A stretch of 64,000 nt of DNA from an uncultured Lachnospiraceae bacterium (GCA_910579505.1 CAJTTZ010000003.1:1-64000); one strand, 5' to 3'; positions 8,684 through 17,241 are shown, counted from the first letter of the stretch. The notes: generated by a model not told the origin, from the sequence alone. Translations and numbers: made by a program.

Positions 8684-10387
8684 ATGAAGACAAAAAAACT
8701 CAGTATTGCAGCGCAGCTTTTTCTCTTTATTTTAGGATCAGCCATTATAGTAGCATTGATTGTGGGGAGCGTTGCCTATTCAAACATGGGCAGTTTTCTG
8801 CAAAAGAAATGTAAGGACGATGTGATGGAAATTGCGGTGATTGCCGCGGAAAATGTGGATGGAGCGGTTTTTGCGAAGGCTATGGAGGGCGACGAAGCGT
8901 CGCTTCTTTCGGTGAAGGACAGTCTGAGCTTCTTTCTTGTGGGCGAATCGGTTACTTACGTTTACACATTGATGCCCAAGAATGCGGATTATTTTCAGTT
9001 TGTGGTGGACACGGACCCGGACGATCCGGGGGAATACGCGGAGGATTATGAGGCGCAGGAAGCCATGTTTGAGGCAATGCAGGGACGTTCTTCTGTGACA
9101 AAAGATCCGTTCACCGATGAGTGGGGCACTTTTTACAGCGGTTACGCACCGATTTTTCTGGACGGCAAGGTGCTTGGCATAGTGGCGGTGGATTATGAGG
9201 CGTCTTCCATACAGACTTCGTTAAGCAGCCTGATACGCAATATTTTATTTGCGGTGGGTGCGGCGCTTATCTTTGCCGTTGCGGCTGCGCTCCTGGTTGC
9301 GGTCAGAATGCGGCGCAATTTCATTAAGGTAAACGACAAGATTCTGGAAGTCGCGTCCGACGACGGGGACCTGACGAAGGTGTTAAACATTAATTCCGGG
9401 GATGAGCTGGAAGTGATCGGAAACAGTTTAAACCGCCTTTTAGAGAAAACGGCAAATACGGTCAGGGAGATCAAGGGCGGAACCGACAGCATCGAGTCAA
9501 AGATGAGTGATATCAATGCACATGTATCGGGATCGGCTGCACAGGTAGCTGGTATCAACGACACCATACACTCCATGGTGGCGGCGTCCGAGGAGATTGC
9601 GGCGTCTGTCGGGACAGTGGGCGAACAGGTAGATTTTGTATACAGGGATATCCAGAACATCGTCGAGGTTGTGGCAGGAAATACGATTGGACTGCAGGAA
9701 ATCAACGAATCCTCAACAGAGCTGAACGATACGGCACAGACTTCTTTTACGGGTATCGGCAAAAATGTCGAGATGATGTCAAAGATGCTGCAGGAGGAAA
9801 AGAAAAGGGCGGAGGCGGTGCTTCGGATCAAGGAGCTTTCGGAGACGATCCTTGGGATTTCGGGGCAGACAAATCTGCTGGCGCTGAACGCGTCTATTGA
9901 GGCGGCAAGGGCAGGAGAAGCGGGAAAGGGCTTTGCCGTAGTGGCGGCAGAGATCGGTGCGCTTGCGGGCAACACCAACGAGGCGGCTAACGAGATCCAG
10001 AAAATGAGTAAAGAAGTGGTGGAGGCGATTCAGGGGCTGGGCGCGCTGGCGGACAAGATGCTTCAATTCCTGGAGAAAGATATATCCGGGGATTACCAGA
10101 AATTTGGCGGCCTGTCTCATAGCTTTGCAGAAAAATCGGATGACATCAAGGTGTCCATGGAGGCGCTTTTAAAAAATATGGAAGAGTATGCCGGAGTCCT
10201 TCAAAAGATCAGGATGGCAATGGAATCCGTCAGCGGCGCCTCCGAGGAAAACAATGCGGAACTTATTCAGCTTTCAGAACTGATTTCTGCCATTGACGAG
10301 CAGATGAAGGGCATAGAGACGACAACGGCTGACACGTTTTCAGCTATTTCCGTTATGAACGGCGAACTGAACGGTTACCGGGTATAA
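8684..10387 (+). CDS. Methyl-accepting chemotaxis protein
   Basis: A 567-residue transmembrane chemoreceptor. A membrane helix at about residues 10-32 is followed by an extracytoplasmic sensing region (about 33-175) and a second helix (about 178-200). A HAMP linker and a long cytoplasmic signalling coiled coil come next. The conserved signalling tip SGQTNLLALNASIEAARAGE lies around residues 389-408. The sensing region is acidic (TDPDDPGEYAEDYEAQEA) and of single-Cache size; the ligand cannot be read. The start follows AGGAGGGGG. It would feed CheA/CheW, whose genes are not in the window. Confidence 0.93.
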   Translation: MKTKKLSIAAQLFLFILGSAIIVALIVGSVAYSNMGSFLQKKCKDDVMEIAVIAAENVDGAVFAKAMEGDEASLLSVKDSLSFFLVGESVTYVYTLMPKNADYFQFVVDTDPDDPGEYAEDYEAQEAMFEAMQGRSSVTKDPFTDEWGTFYSGYAPIFLDGKVLGIVAVDYEASSIQTSLSSLIRNILFAVGAALIFAVAAALLVAVRMRRNFIKVNDKILEVASDDGDLTKVLNINSGDELEVIGNSLNRLLEKTANTVREIKGGTDSIESKMSDINAHVSGSAAQVAGINDTIHSMVAASEEIAASVGTVGEQVDFVYRDIQNIVEVVAGNTIGLQEINESSTELNDTAQTSFTGIGKNVEMMSKMLQEEKKRAEAVLRIKELSETILGISGQTNLLALNASIEAARAGEAGKGFAVVAAEIGALAGNTNEAANEIQKMSKEVVEAIQGLGALADKMLQFLEKDISGDYQKFGGLSHSFAEKSDDIKVSMEALLKNMEEYAGVLQKIRMAMESVSGASEENNAELIQLSELISAIDEQMKGIETTTADTFSAISVMNGELNGYRV

Positions 10388-10515
10388 TGAGATATCAGTG
10401 AGAAAGAACGGGTGTCTGCTGATGGCCTGAAAACGAATTGAAGCGTCGCGCATATAATTTAATTAGAATAAACAATATTCGTTGTCATTTTAGAGTATAA
10501 GCGAGGCGATTTTAT

Positions 10516-11445
10516 TTGAATAATTTTAATTTGAACTGGATGTTTAATCCGCCGCCCCCTTTTGGGATGGGGATGCAAAACAGGAATGTACGTCGAAATA
10601 CGGCTCCGACTTCTGAAGAAAATATGCAGGGGGAGGATGCCCCCGAATCGGCGGGCTGCCCGCGGAATTACACTGGGGAGCCGGAGCCTGCGGAGTTTTG
10701 CGGGGAGCCTGAACCGCCCGGCTGTCCGGGAGAGTGCGGTGAGATGGGACCGCAGGGACCGAGAGGAGAGTCATGCCCCCTTGGCTGTCCGGGAGAGCGG
10801 GGTGAGATGGGACCGCAGGGACCGAGAGGAGAGTCATGCCCCCTTGGCTGTCCGGGAGAGCGGGGTGAAATGGGACCGCAGGGACCGAGAGGAGAGCCGG
10901 GACCGCCCGGCTGTCCGGGAGAGCGAGGCGAGACAGGTCCGCAGGGAGTTACGGGGCCGCAGGGACCACAGGGGGAACGCGGTCCTATGGGTCCCAGGGG
11001 AGAAACCGGCGAACGTGGTCCTATGGGACCGGCAGGCTATCCGCAAAACAGTATATTTACTTCTTTTTCGGGACAGGGGCTGCCGATGTCTGCGTATGTC
11101 AGTCTTCCGCTGGAAAACCAGATCCCGGATATCACACAGAATATCATCCTTTGTAATGGCACTTCACTTTCACTTACCCCCGGCTACTATGCCATCAGTT
11201 ATTATATTTCCGCATCGGTGAAAAAGCATGGTTTTATTTCGCTTACTCCCATGCTTAACAACTGCAGACAGACGGCATATGCCGCGTATGCGGAGACGAC
11301 AAGCCGTGAGGGGATACTGGTCCTGTCAAGATATTTTATTATGGAGGTGCCGGACGCTTCCACGTTGTTCTTTCTGTGGACTTCATCCACGGACGATTCC
11401 AGAATTGACATGAATTTGTGCGTTGAAAAACGATGCAGGGGTTAG
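10516..11445 (+). CDS. Collagen-like repeat surface protein with C1q/TNF-like C-terminus
   Basis: A 309-residue protein starting at TTG with a weak GAGG site 9 bases upstream. After a Pro-rich leader (PPPPFGMGM) comes a Gly-X-Y collagen region (about residues 62-176) rich in GPQGPRG and GPMGPRG. A globular domain of about 130 residues closes it, with the TPGYYAISYYISA pattern of BclA/C1q-type jelly rolls. Such proteins form hair-like filaments on spores of Bacillus and Clostridia. Cysteine replaces glycine in some triplets (GES-CPL-GCP). A glycosyltransferase gene starts 17 bases downstream, suggesting the filament is glycosylated. No classical signal peptide is present, as is usual for mother-cell-made spore-coat proteins. 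Confidence 0.85.
   Translation: MNNFNLNWMFNPPPPFGMGMQNRNVRRNTAPTSEENMQGEDAPESAGCPRNYTGEPEPAEFCGEPEPPGCPGECGEMGPQGPRGESCPLGCPGERGEMGPQGPRGESCPLGCPGERGEMGPQGPRGEPGPPGCPGERGETGPQGVTGPQGPQGERGPMGPRGETGERGPMGPAGYPQNSIFTSFSGQGLPMSAYVSLPLENQIPDITQNIILCNGTSLSLTPGYYAISYYISASVKKHGFISLTPMLNNCRQTAYAAYAETTSREGILVLSRYFIMEVPDASTLFFLWTSSTDDSRIDMNLCVEKRCRG
10741..10866 (+). repeat. Two perfect 63-bp tandem repeats in the collagen gene
   Basis: Bases 10741-10803 and 10804-10866 are identical, each encoding 21 residues (seven triplets) that include GEMGPQGPRGES and CPLGCPGERG. A third, diverged copy follows from 10867 in which the CPL triplet is replaced by a regular GPP triplet. Tandem identity implies recent expansion and possible length variation. 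Confidence 0.9.
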
Positions 11446-11461
11446 AGAGGAGGGGGAAGCC

Positions 11462-12529
11462 ATGCCGACAATAAGCCTTTGTATGATTGTCAAAAACGAG
11501 GAGGCAAATCTGGCGCGCTGTCTGGACAGCGTGGTTGGACTCGTGGATGAGATGATCATTGTAGATACCGGCTCTACGGACCGCACAGTGGAAATTGCGT
11601 TGAGGTATACGGAGAAAGTCTGTTCGTATACGTGGCGGGATGATTTTTCAGACGCGAGAAACGAATCCTTTTCGAGGGCGGTCATGGATTACTGTATGTG
11701 GATGGATGCCGATGATGTATTGGAGGCGACACAAAGAGACAGTTTTTTACAGTTAAAGGAGACGCTGCCGCCGGACACGGATATGGTAATGATGCGGTAC
11801 CACACAGCATTCGATGAGGAAGGAAAGCCAACTTTTTCCTATTTCAGGGAAAGGTGGATCAGGAACTGCCCTGAGTACCGTTGGGCGGGTGAAGTCCATG
11901 AGGTCATTGCACCAAAGGGCAAGATCATTTATTCAGATCTTGCGATTTCACACAGGAAAACGGGACCGGGTGACCCGGACAGAAATTTGAGAATATACCG
12001 AAAAATGATTGCGGGCGGGAAGCTTCTGGAACCGCGGCAGCAATATTATTATGGACGGGAACTGTACTACCATATGCGGTACGAGGAGGCAGTTCCTGTA
12101 CTGGAGCGGTTTCTGCGCGCTGAGGATGGGTGGGTTGAGAATAAAATAGAGGCATGTTCTGTCTGCGCCGACTGTTATGACCGAATGGGGAGGAAAGAGA
12201 AAGCGCTGGAGACGCTTTTGCGCAGCATGTGCTTTGACGTGCCAAGGGCGGAGCTGTGCTGTGAGATCGGGAAGCGTTTTTTGGAGAATGGCGATTTTAC
12301 TACCGCCATTTACTGGTATGAGACCGCGCTGGACTTACCGAAAAAGGAATATGCCGACGGCTTTGTGCAGCCGGACTGCTATGATTATATTCCCCTGATG
12401 CAGCTATGTGTATGTTACGACAGATTGGGGAACCGTAAAAAGGCGGAAGAGTACAACGAGAGAGCCGGAGCCTGTAAGCCTTATTCGCAGGCATACCAAT
12501 ACAACAAAAGGTATTTTGACAGCCTGTAA
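11462..12529 (+). CDS. Family 2 glycosyltransferase with TPR-like tail
   Basis: A 355-residue GT2 (GT-A fold) enzyme. Residues 1-110 hold the nucleotide-sugar site: MPTISLCMIVKNEE at the start, VDTGSTDRT (about 38-46) and the DXD-type motif MDADD (about 77-81). The rest is helical with TPR-like pairs (YEEAVPVLERFL, GRKEKALETLLRS), as in SunS/TPR-GT2 proteins that glycosylate proteins. AGGAGGGGG lies 6 bases before this ATG. It begins 17 bases after the collagen-like gene and another collagen-like gene follows, so the filaments are the likely acceptors (inference). A strong terminator follows at 12535. Confidence 0.88.
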   Translation: MPTISLCMIVKNEEANLARCLDSVVGLVDEMIIVDTGSTDRTVEIALRYTEKVCSYTWRDDFSDARNESFSRAVMDYCMWMDADDVLEATQRDSFLQLKETLPPDTDMVMMRYHTAFDEEGKPTFSYFRERWIRNCPEYRWAGEVHEVIAPKGKIIYSDLAISHRKTGPGDPDRNLRIYRKMIAGGKLLEPRQQYYYGRELYYHMRYEEAVPVLERFLRAEDGWVENKIEACSVCADCYDRMGRKEKALETLLRSMCFDVPRAELCCEIGKRFLENGDFTTAIYWYETALDLPKKEYADGFVQPDCYDYIPLMQLCVCYDRLGNRKKAEEYNERAGACKPYSQAYQYNKRYFDSL

Positions 12530-12534
12530 AAGTA

Positions 12535-12565
12535 AGGCGGTGTGCTGCGGCATACCGCCTTTTTT
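12535..12565 (+). terminator. Intrinsic terminator after the glycosyltransferase
   Basis: GGCGGTGT pairs with ATACCGCC across a short loop, followed by TTTTTT (12560-12565). It ends the collagen-like/glycosyltransferase transcript. Confidence 0.85.
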
Positions 12566-12591
12566 CGCGCATAAGCAGAGTCAGAAAGCGG
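12566..12591. repeat. REP-like element, copy 1
   Basis: CGCGCATAAG then AGAGTCAGAAAGCGG, starting exactly where the terminator T-run ends. The same two blocks occur at 17308-17317 and 17349-17363, again right behind a terminator; a third relative lies at 43749. Confidence 0.55.
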
Positions 12592-12622
12592 CAGTGGCAG
12601 GGAGCGTGCCATATTGTCAAAA

Positions 12623-12640
12623 CGAATCCGGCCGGATTCG
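12623..12640. promoter_or_regulatory. Perfect 18-bp palindrome upstream of the BclB-like gene
   Basis: CGAATCCGGCCGGATTCG is its own reverse complement. It lies about 30 bases upstream of a sporulation-sigma-like -10 (CATAAGATA, 12669-12677) and about 100 bases before the start codon, a good position for a dimeric regulator. It has no T-run, so it is not a terminator. Confidence 0.45.
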
Positions 12641-12650
12641 ACAAATTGTG

Positions 12651-12677
12651 GCAAAATATGCATCTGCGCATAAGATA
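12651..12677 (+). promoter_or_regulatory. Possible sigma-K/sigma-E type promoter
   Basis: CATAAGATA at 12669-12677 fits the CATAnnnTA -10 of late mother-cell sigma factors. Sixteen bases upstream is GC rather than the AC expected at -35 for sigma-K, so the match is partial. No sigma-A promoter is evident here. Expression in the mother cell would suit a spore-surface product. Confidence 0.35.
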
Positions 12678-12736
12678 TTGATAGAAGAGATACTCAGGAT
12701 GAGTTCTTACAAATAAATAAGGAAGGATATTTTCAG

Positions 12737-13987
12737 ATGAATCAAAATAATGCATGTAACTGCTATCCAAATTCGTGTTGTCCTCCCTGCTGCGAGCGCG
12801 GACCGGCAGGTCCAAAGGGGGATCAGGGTCCTATGGGGCCGCAGGGTGTCAAAGGCGATACCGGCTGTCCCGGTCCGAAAGGCGACAGGGGAGAACAGGG
12901 CCCTATGGGTCCACAGGGTATACCCGGTGCGCCCGGCGCAAGGGGACCGAGGGGAAATACGGGGCCGGTAGGTCCTACAGGAAACACAGGGCCGAGAGGC
13001 TGTGCCGGGCCGAGAGGGTACGCCGGCCCGCAGGGCATACAGGGTATACAGGGTGTCCGCGGCGATATTGGTCCGAAAGGTGACCCGGGCTGTGAAGGCC
13101 CGCAGGGAGACATGGGACCGCAGGGGCCCGCTGGTCCCACAGGCCCGATTGGCCCGATAGGACCGCAGGGCGATGTCGGTCCGCAGGGCCCCAGAGGCAT
13201 TCCCGGTCCTACGGGTCCGGCAGGTCCGACGGGAGCTATGGGTCCGCAGGGCGTCACCGGCCCTCAAGGTATTCAGGGCGTAACAGGTCCGATTGGCGCG
13301 CAGGGTCCGAAAGGATGTCCGGGCGATGATGGGCCGACAGGTCCTACGGGTCCGACAGGCGCGACGGGAGCCGATGGCGCGACAGGCGCGACAGGTGCCA
13401 CAGGGGCGACGGGAGCCACGGGCGCGACAGGTCCGACAGGAGCCACGGGTCCCACAGGTGCAGCGGGCACAGGAGCCATCATCCCGTTTGCGTCGGGACT
13501 GCCGGTTTCCCTGACAACAATAGCCGGGGGGCTTGCCGGTTTTCCCGCCTTTGTCGGATTCGGAAACAGTGTGCAGTCTCTTACGGTGCTGGGATCTACA
13601 ATTGACATCACAAACGGCAGCGGAACGCTGTCAAACTTTGCTTTCCTGATGCCGCGCGCGGGGGTTATTACCGGCTTTGACGCCTATTTCAGCACCACGG
13701 CGGCGCTCTCGCTGATCGGTTCCTCTGTCACGGTAAATGCGCAGATCTACCAGTCCGCAACGCCCAACAATGTGTTTACGCCGATTGCAGGAACGCTGAT
13801 CAACCTGTCGCCGTCCCTCACCGGGGCGCTGTCCATCGGGACACAGCTCAACGGCGCGCTCACAGGGCTCAATATTCCGGTAACCGCCCAGACACGTCTG
13901 ATGCTGGTATTTTCAGCGACGGCGAGCGGATTGTCTCTGGTTAACACAGTTGCAGGCTATGCAAGCGCCGGGTTAAGTATCAATTAA
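12737..13987 (+). CDS. BclB-like collagen-repeat spore surface glycoprotein
   Basis: A 416-residue protein. A short Cys/Asn-rich head (residues 1-18, CNCYPNSCCPPCC) is followed by an almost unbroken Gly-X-Y region of about 230 residues ending in GATGATG repeats. The C-terminal domain is about 165 residues, begins GAIIPFASGLPVSLTTIAGG and matches the BclB-type exosporium domain (TIGR03721) in its repeated small hydrophobic strands. Thr in many Y positions (GPTGPTGATG) is typical of O-glycosylated bacterial collagens such as BclA. AAGGAAGGA precedes the start. The Cys-rich head could anchor to the coat by disulphides (inference). The upstream glycosyltransferase is a likely modifier. Confidence 0.9.
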   Translation: MNQNNACNCYPNSCCPPCCERGPAGPKGDQGPMGPQGVKGDTGCPGPKGDRGEQGPMGPQGIPGAPGARGPRGNTGPVGPTGNTGPRGCAGPRGYAGPQGIQGIQGVRGDIGPKGDPGCEGPQGDMGPQGPAGPTGPIGPIGPQGDVGPQGPRGIPGPTGPAGPTGAMGPQGVTGPQGIQGVTGPIGAQGPKGCPGDDGPTGPTGPTGATGADGATGATGATGATGATGATGPTGATGPTGAAGTGAIIPFASGLPVSLTTIAGGLAGFPAFVGFGNSVQSLTVLGSTIDITNGSGTLSNFAFLMPRAGVITGFDAYFSTTAALSLIGSSVTVNAQIYQSATPNNVFTPIAGTLINLSPSLTGALSIGTQLNGALTGLNIPVTAQTRLMLVFSATASGLSLVNTVAGYASAGLSIN

Positions 13988-14026
13988 CAGACACGGTTTA
14001 TGGGCATGGCAAAAGTTTAGTAAGAG

Positions 14027-15124
14027 TCACGGATTGCATTTCTTGCAGGGCACATACCCCTGCGAGATAATGCTTTCCCGGCTCTCTGAGCTGTCCTGCC
14101 TGTTTTTGGTGGGCAGGGAATCACAGGTGGGTTTGTGGAATTTCATTGTTTTGACATTCAGCACATAAGTCAGTTCGCTGGTGGCGGCGGGTGCGCCTTG
14201 CTGCGCTTTTTCTTCCACGGCGGAAACAGTTTCTTTTTGCGGCGGCGCGGCTGCCGGTTCGCCTGCCTTCCAGCTTTCGGATGCGGGTACGTTGAAGGAG
14301 ATCGACTTGCCGTTTGTGGAGGCAACGATTGTTCCGGCCTCGTCCGTCCGATAAACCATGACGCCGCTTGCGCGGAGCGTGTTCAGTGTTTCCGCATGGG
14401 GATGACCGTAGGAATTATTCTCCCCGCAGCTTATGACCGCATAAAAGGGATTGACTGCTTCGAAAAATTCCTTAGATGTCGAATACTTGCTGCCGTGATG
14501 ACCTACTTTGTACACATCAGCGGAGATATCTGCGCCTGTCTTTAAGATATCTTTCTCGGCGTTTTCGCCGGCGTCTCCCGTAAACAGGAAGGAGCGGTTT
14601 CCGTTTTTCACAAGAAGCGCGATGGAGGCGTCGTTGGGATTATCATATGTTTTGCCGGGAGCCAGTATGGTAATGCTTGCAGTCCCCAGCGTGTACCGGG
14701 AATTGACCTTTGGAGTCAATGGTTTGATACGCTTGTCATCCAACGACTGTATCAGTTTCTGGTAGGTTTTATTGTCTTTTTCATAGTTTGAGACAAAGAC
14801 GTTTCCGATGTCAAATTTGGTGATGATCACGGGCGCGCCTCCGATATGGTCAGCGTCCGGGTGGGTCAATATCAGATAATCCAATTTGGTGATCTTTTGT
14901 TTCTGGAGATAGTTCTGTATCGCTGTGCCTTTGGTATCGTCGCCTGTATCAATCAGCATGGCGTGTCTGCCGCAGGTAATGAGCGTTGCGTCGCCCTGCC
15001 CGACATCCATAAAATGGACATCCATTTGATCAGGACCGGCTGCTCTGGCCGGGGTTTGGGTGGAAAGAACACACTCTGAAAGAACAAATATGGACAGAAG
15101 CAGAAAGAAAATTTTCCGGGTCAT
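14027..15124 (-). CDS. Exported ComEC/Rec2-like metallo-beta-lactamase-fold hydrolase
   Basis: A 365-residue protein with an N-terminal signal peptide (cleavage near ARAAG, residue 29). The metallo-beta-lactamase fold of the ComEC C-terminal type covers about residues 33-270: the metal motif HPDADHIGG at 88-96, then FTGDAG and VGHHGS further on. Family members with these motifs are nucleases or phosphodiesterases. The last 45 residues carry a small zinc-site-like module (FHKPTCDSLP ... PCKKC), as found after such domains in other Firmicutes. It lacks the membrane channel of true ComEC, so it is a secreted, stand-alone enzyme. It converges on the BclB-like gene, 39 bases apart. Confidence 0.88.
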   Translation of the reverse strand: MTRKIFFLLLSIFVLSECVLSTQTPARAAGPDQMDVHFMDVGQGDATLITCGRHAMLIDTGDDTKGTAIQNYLQKQKITKLDYLILTHPDADHIGGAPVIITKFDIGNVFVSNYEKDNKTYQKLIQSLDDKRIKPLTPKVNSRYTLGTASITILAPGKTYDNPNDASIALLVKNGNRSFLFTGDAGENAEKDILKTGADISADVYKVGHHGSKYSTSKEFFEAVNPFYAVISCGENNSYGHPHAETLNTLRASGVMVYRTDEAGTIVASTNGKSISFNVPASESWKAGEPAAAPPQKETVSAVEEKAQQGAPAATSELTYVLNVKTMKFHKPTCDSLPTKNRQDSSESRESIISQGYVPCKKCNP

Positions 15125-15456
15125 TTTTCATAAAGTAATCCTCCCTGTACCTAATGATACTGTGCGGACATTGCGAAGCCAATTTATGCAGCGGCAGGAT
15201 TGGCTTCCAGATAATCTATTTCTATTTTTAATGGGGAATAGTTATAGTATAACATATTCTCGGGCAAAAACGACTAAAAATAATAGTCAATGACGCTGTG
15301 GGTCCTGTATTACCTGAAATCGGTTGCATGATTGTATGTAATCTGGTAACCTAATATTGAGCAACCGCTTGCGCAACCTGACTTCCGCAGGAAGTCATTT
15401 GAACGGCTGCTCATGGAAAACCGTTTGAAGCAGGCAGGGCGGGAAGGGAGCGGACC
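15125..15456. promoter_or_regulatory. Divergent control region between the hydrolase and lacI-type genes
   Basis: 332 bases without a gene. It must hold two outward promoters. On the right side a TAATAT (15352-15357) abuts a LacI-family operator at 15359. On the left side a TATACT (minus strand, near 15247) could serve the hydrolase. No further gene or RNA is recognised. Confidence 0.5.
15359..15376. promoter_or_regulatory. LacI-family operator, autoregulatory copy
   Basis: GAGCAACCGCTTGCGCAA contains the CG-centred inverted repeat GCAA-n-CG-n-TTGC typical of LacI-family sites. It differs by one base from the site at 18958-18975. It directly follows a TAATAT -10-like box and lies 80 bases before the lacI-type start, suggesting autorepression. 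Confidence 0.75.
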
Positions 15457-16458
15457 ATGGAGGAAAGAAATCTTACAATCGCGGATATTGCGCAGGAACT
15501 CGGCGTGTCAAAGACTACTGTTTCCAGAGCTTTGTCCGGCAAGGGCAGGATCGGCGAAGAGACGCGAAAAAGGGTGCAGGAATATGTGGAAGCGCATCAT
15601 TACAGCCCGAACGTGGTGGCGAAAGGACTTGCGCAGAATAAGACTTTCAATCTGGGGCTGGTACTGCCCGGAGACTATCATATCGTGGAACTGTCCTTTT
15701 TCCAGAAGTGCATGATGGGGATCAGTCGTACCGCTTCCGCAGCGGGTTATGACGTGCTGCTTTCTGTGGTGACTGCCGATAAAATCACGCAGCTTGAGAG
15801 GGCGGTGACGAACCGTAAGATTGACGGGGCGATTTTGACAAGGACGCTGACGGACGATGTGCCCATGCGGTATCTGCAGGAGAACGGCGTGCCCTTTGTG
15901 GCAATCGGCAGTACCGACGATGGCCGGGTGGTTCAGATTGACAATGACCACAGGGGAGCCTGCAGGGAACTGACGGGAAGATTGCTGGACGGGGGTGTCC
16001 GCAGTCTTGCACTGATCGGCGGGAGAGAAGAGTATATTGTTACGAAAAACCGTCTGCTTGGATTTGAGGACGCTTTTGTGGAACGGCCGAATTGGGATGG
16101 CAGCAGGCAGATTTTTCTCAATATAGACGAAGAACGGGATGTGGAAAAAATTGTGGAAGGGCTTTTGGCGGAGCAGATAGAGTGTATTGTATGCATGGAT
16201 GATTTCCTGTGCGGCTGTGCGCTGAATGTTATGCAGATGAAGCAGATTGTGGTGCCGGAACGGGTGCAGGTGGTTTCCTTTTATGACAGCTCTATGCTGG
16301 CCAACAGAACGCCTGCTGTCACCTCCATCCGATTTGATGTGGAGGAGCTGGGCAAAAAGGCGTGCGGCATACTGTTAAAGATGCTGGACGGGGAGAAGAT
16401 GGAAGGACGCACACTTTTGGGGTATGAGGTGCGGATGCGGGGATCGACAATAATTTAA
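15457..16458 (+). CDS. LacI-family transcriptional regulator
   Basis: A 333-residue sugar-responsive repressor. The DNA-binding head has the helix-turn-helix TIADIAQELGVSKTTVSRAL at residues 6-25 and the hinge-helix region NVVAKGLAQN. A periplasmic-binding-protein-like sensor domain fills about 60-330. GGGAGC lies 7 bases before the ATG. The first gene of the sugar locus, it probably binds its own upstream site and that at 18958. The effector is presumably a galactan or glucan breakdown sugar, inferred from the two GH53 genes and the transporter downstream. Confidence 0.92.
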   Translation: MEERNLTIADIAQELGVSKTTVSRALSGKGRIGEETRKRVQEYVEAHHYSPNVVAKGLAQNKTFNLGLVLPGDYHIVELSFFQKCMMGISRTASAAGYDVLLSVVTADKITQLERAVTNRKIDGAILTRTLTDDVPMRYLQENGVPFVAIGSTDDGRVVQIDNDHRGACRELTGRLLDGGVRSLALIGGREEYIVTKNRLLGFEDAFVERPNWDGSRQIFLNIDEERDVEKIVEGLLAEQIECIVCMDDFLCGCALNVMQMKQIVVPERVQVVSFYDSSMLANRTPAVTSIRFDVEELGKKACGILLKMLDGEKMEGRTLLGYEVRMRGSTII

Positions 16459-16504
16459 CTTTTGTGACACATGGGGGAATTACTTGTAAAATTTCCCTAT
16501 CCCA

Positions 16505-16533
16505 TTGACAATACACATCCTAACTTATATGAT
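16505..16533 (+). promoter_or_regulatory. Sigma-A promoter of the Cys/His-rich gene
   Basis: TTGACA (16505-16510), 17-base spacer, TATGAT (16528-16533). AAGGAGGTG follows at 16549 just before the GTG start. Confidence 0.85.
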
Positions 16534-16563
16534 GGGGATAAGGATTTAAGGAGGTGAGCATCT

Positions 16564-17241
16564 GTGCGGATGAAAAGAGTATTTGCATGTGGAGCGGCAG
16601 GGCTGTTGATGGCCGGGATGGTTGTTATGCCTGTGTCGGCTCATGGACATCATAGTCAGTCAGGTGCCGCGGTGAATGCGGTTTGTCCAGTGTGTACGGT
16701 GGAGAATTGTACGAGAACCGGGCTGCACACACATGATAATATAACTTATTGTGGTTATAATCATGCGGGAGGCTATTGCGACGGTTCCTGCGGGGCTGTC
16801 GGCGTATGTGCAGTGGAGGGGTGTACAGAGACAGGATATCATCTTCACGACAATCAGGCCTACTGCGGGTATGACCATGCCTGTGGCTATTGTGACGGTT
16901 CCTGCGGTGTGGTTGGGGTCTGCGCGGTGGAAGGCTGCACGGAGACCGGGTATCATACCCATGACGGCCAGACTTACTGCGGATATGCCCATGAACACGG
17001 TTATTGCGACGGTTCCTGCGGCGTGGTCGGAGTCTGCCATGTGGAAGGATGCGCATTGAGCGGCCATCACACCCATGGAAGCCAGAGCTATTGCGGTTAC
17101 AATCACGCGAACGGCTACTGTGATAATTCCTGTGTGAGACAGAGCACGAACCAGAATGTGGGACAGGGCGGCGGAAATGTGAACCAGTCTGGAAATTATT
17201 ACGGCGGACATCATGGCGGCCACCACGGAAGGCATCATTAA
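16564..17241 (+). CDS. Secreted Cys/His-rich repeat protein
   Basis: A 225-residue exported protein starting at GTG behind a perfect AAGGAGGTG (an ATG six bases on is too far from it). A signal peptide ends near VSAHG (residue 26). The mature part is built of four units of about 36 residues, each with five cysteines and several histidines in the pattern GVC-x-VEGC-TETGYH-x-H, then YCGY-x-H and GYCDGSC. A Gly/His tail (GGHHGGHHGRHH) closes it. The regular Cys/His spacing suggests metal binding or a disulphide-stapled repeat; no known family is recognised. It is a one-gene unit with its own promoter and terminator, between the LacI regulator and the first galactanase. Confidence 0.8.
   Translation: MRMKRVFACGAAGLLMAGMVVMPVSAHGHHSQSGAAVNAVCPVCTVENCTRTGLHTHDNITYCGYNHAGGYCDGSCGAVGVCAVEGCTETGYHLHDNQAYCGYDHACGYCDGSCGVVGVCAVEGCTETGYHTHDGQTYCGYAHEHGYCDGSCGVVGVCHVEGCALSGHHTHGSQSYCGYNHANGYCDNSCVRQSTNQNVGQGGGNVNQSGNYYGGHHGGHHGRHH

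Noticed and set aside
12823..13257. Collagen-like minus-strand frame (GPxGPx) opposite the BclB-like gene
   Set aside because: GGNCCN repeats read as Gly-Pro on both strands; only the plus frame has a ribosome site, a Cys-rich head and the BclB C-terminal domain.
13330..13470. Short regular repeats that could suggest a CRISPR array
   Set aside because: They are in-frame GATGATG collagen codons with a 9-base period and no spacers; no cas genes nearby.
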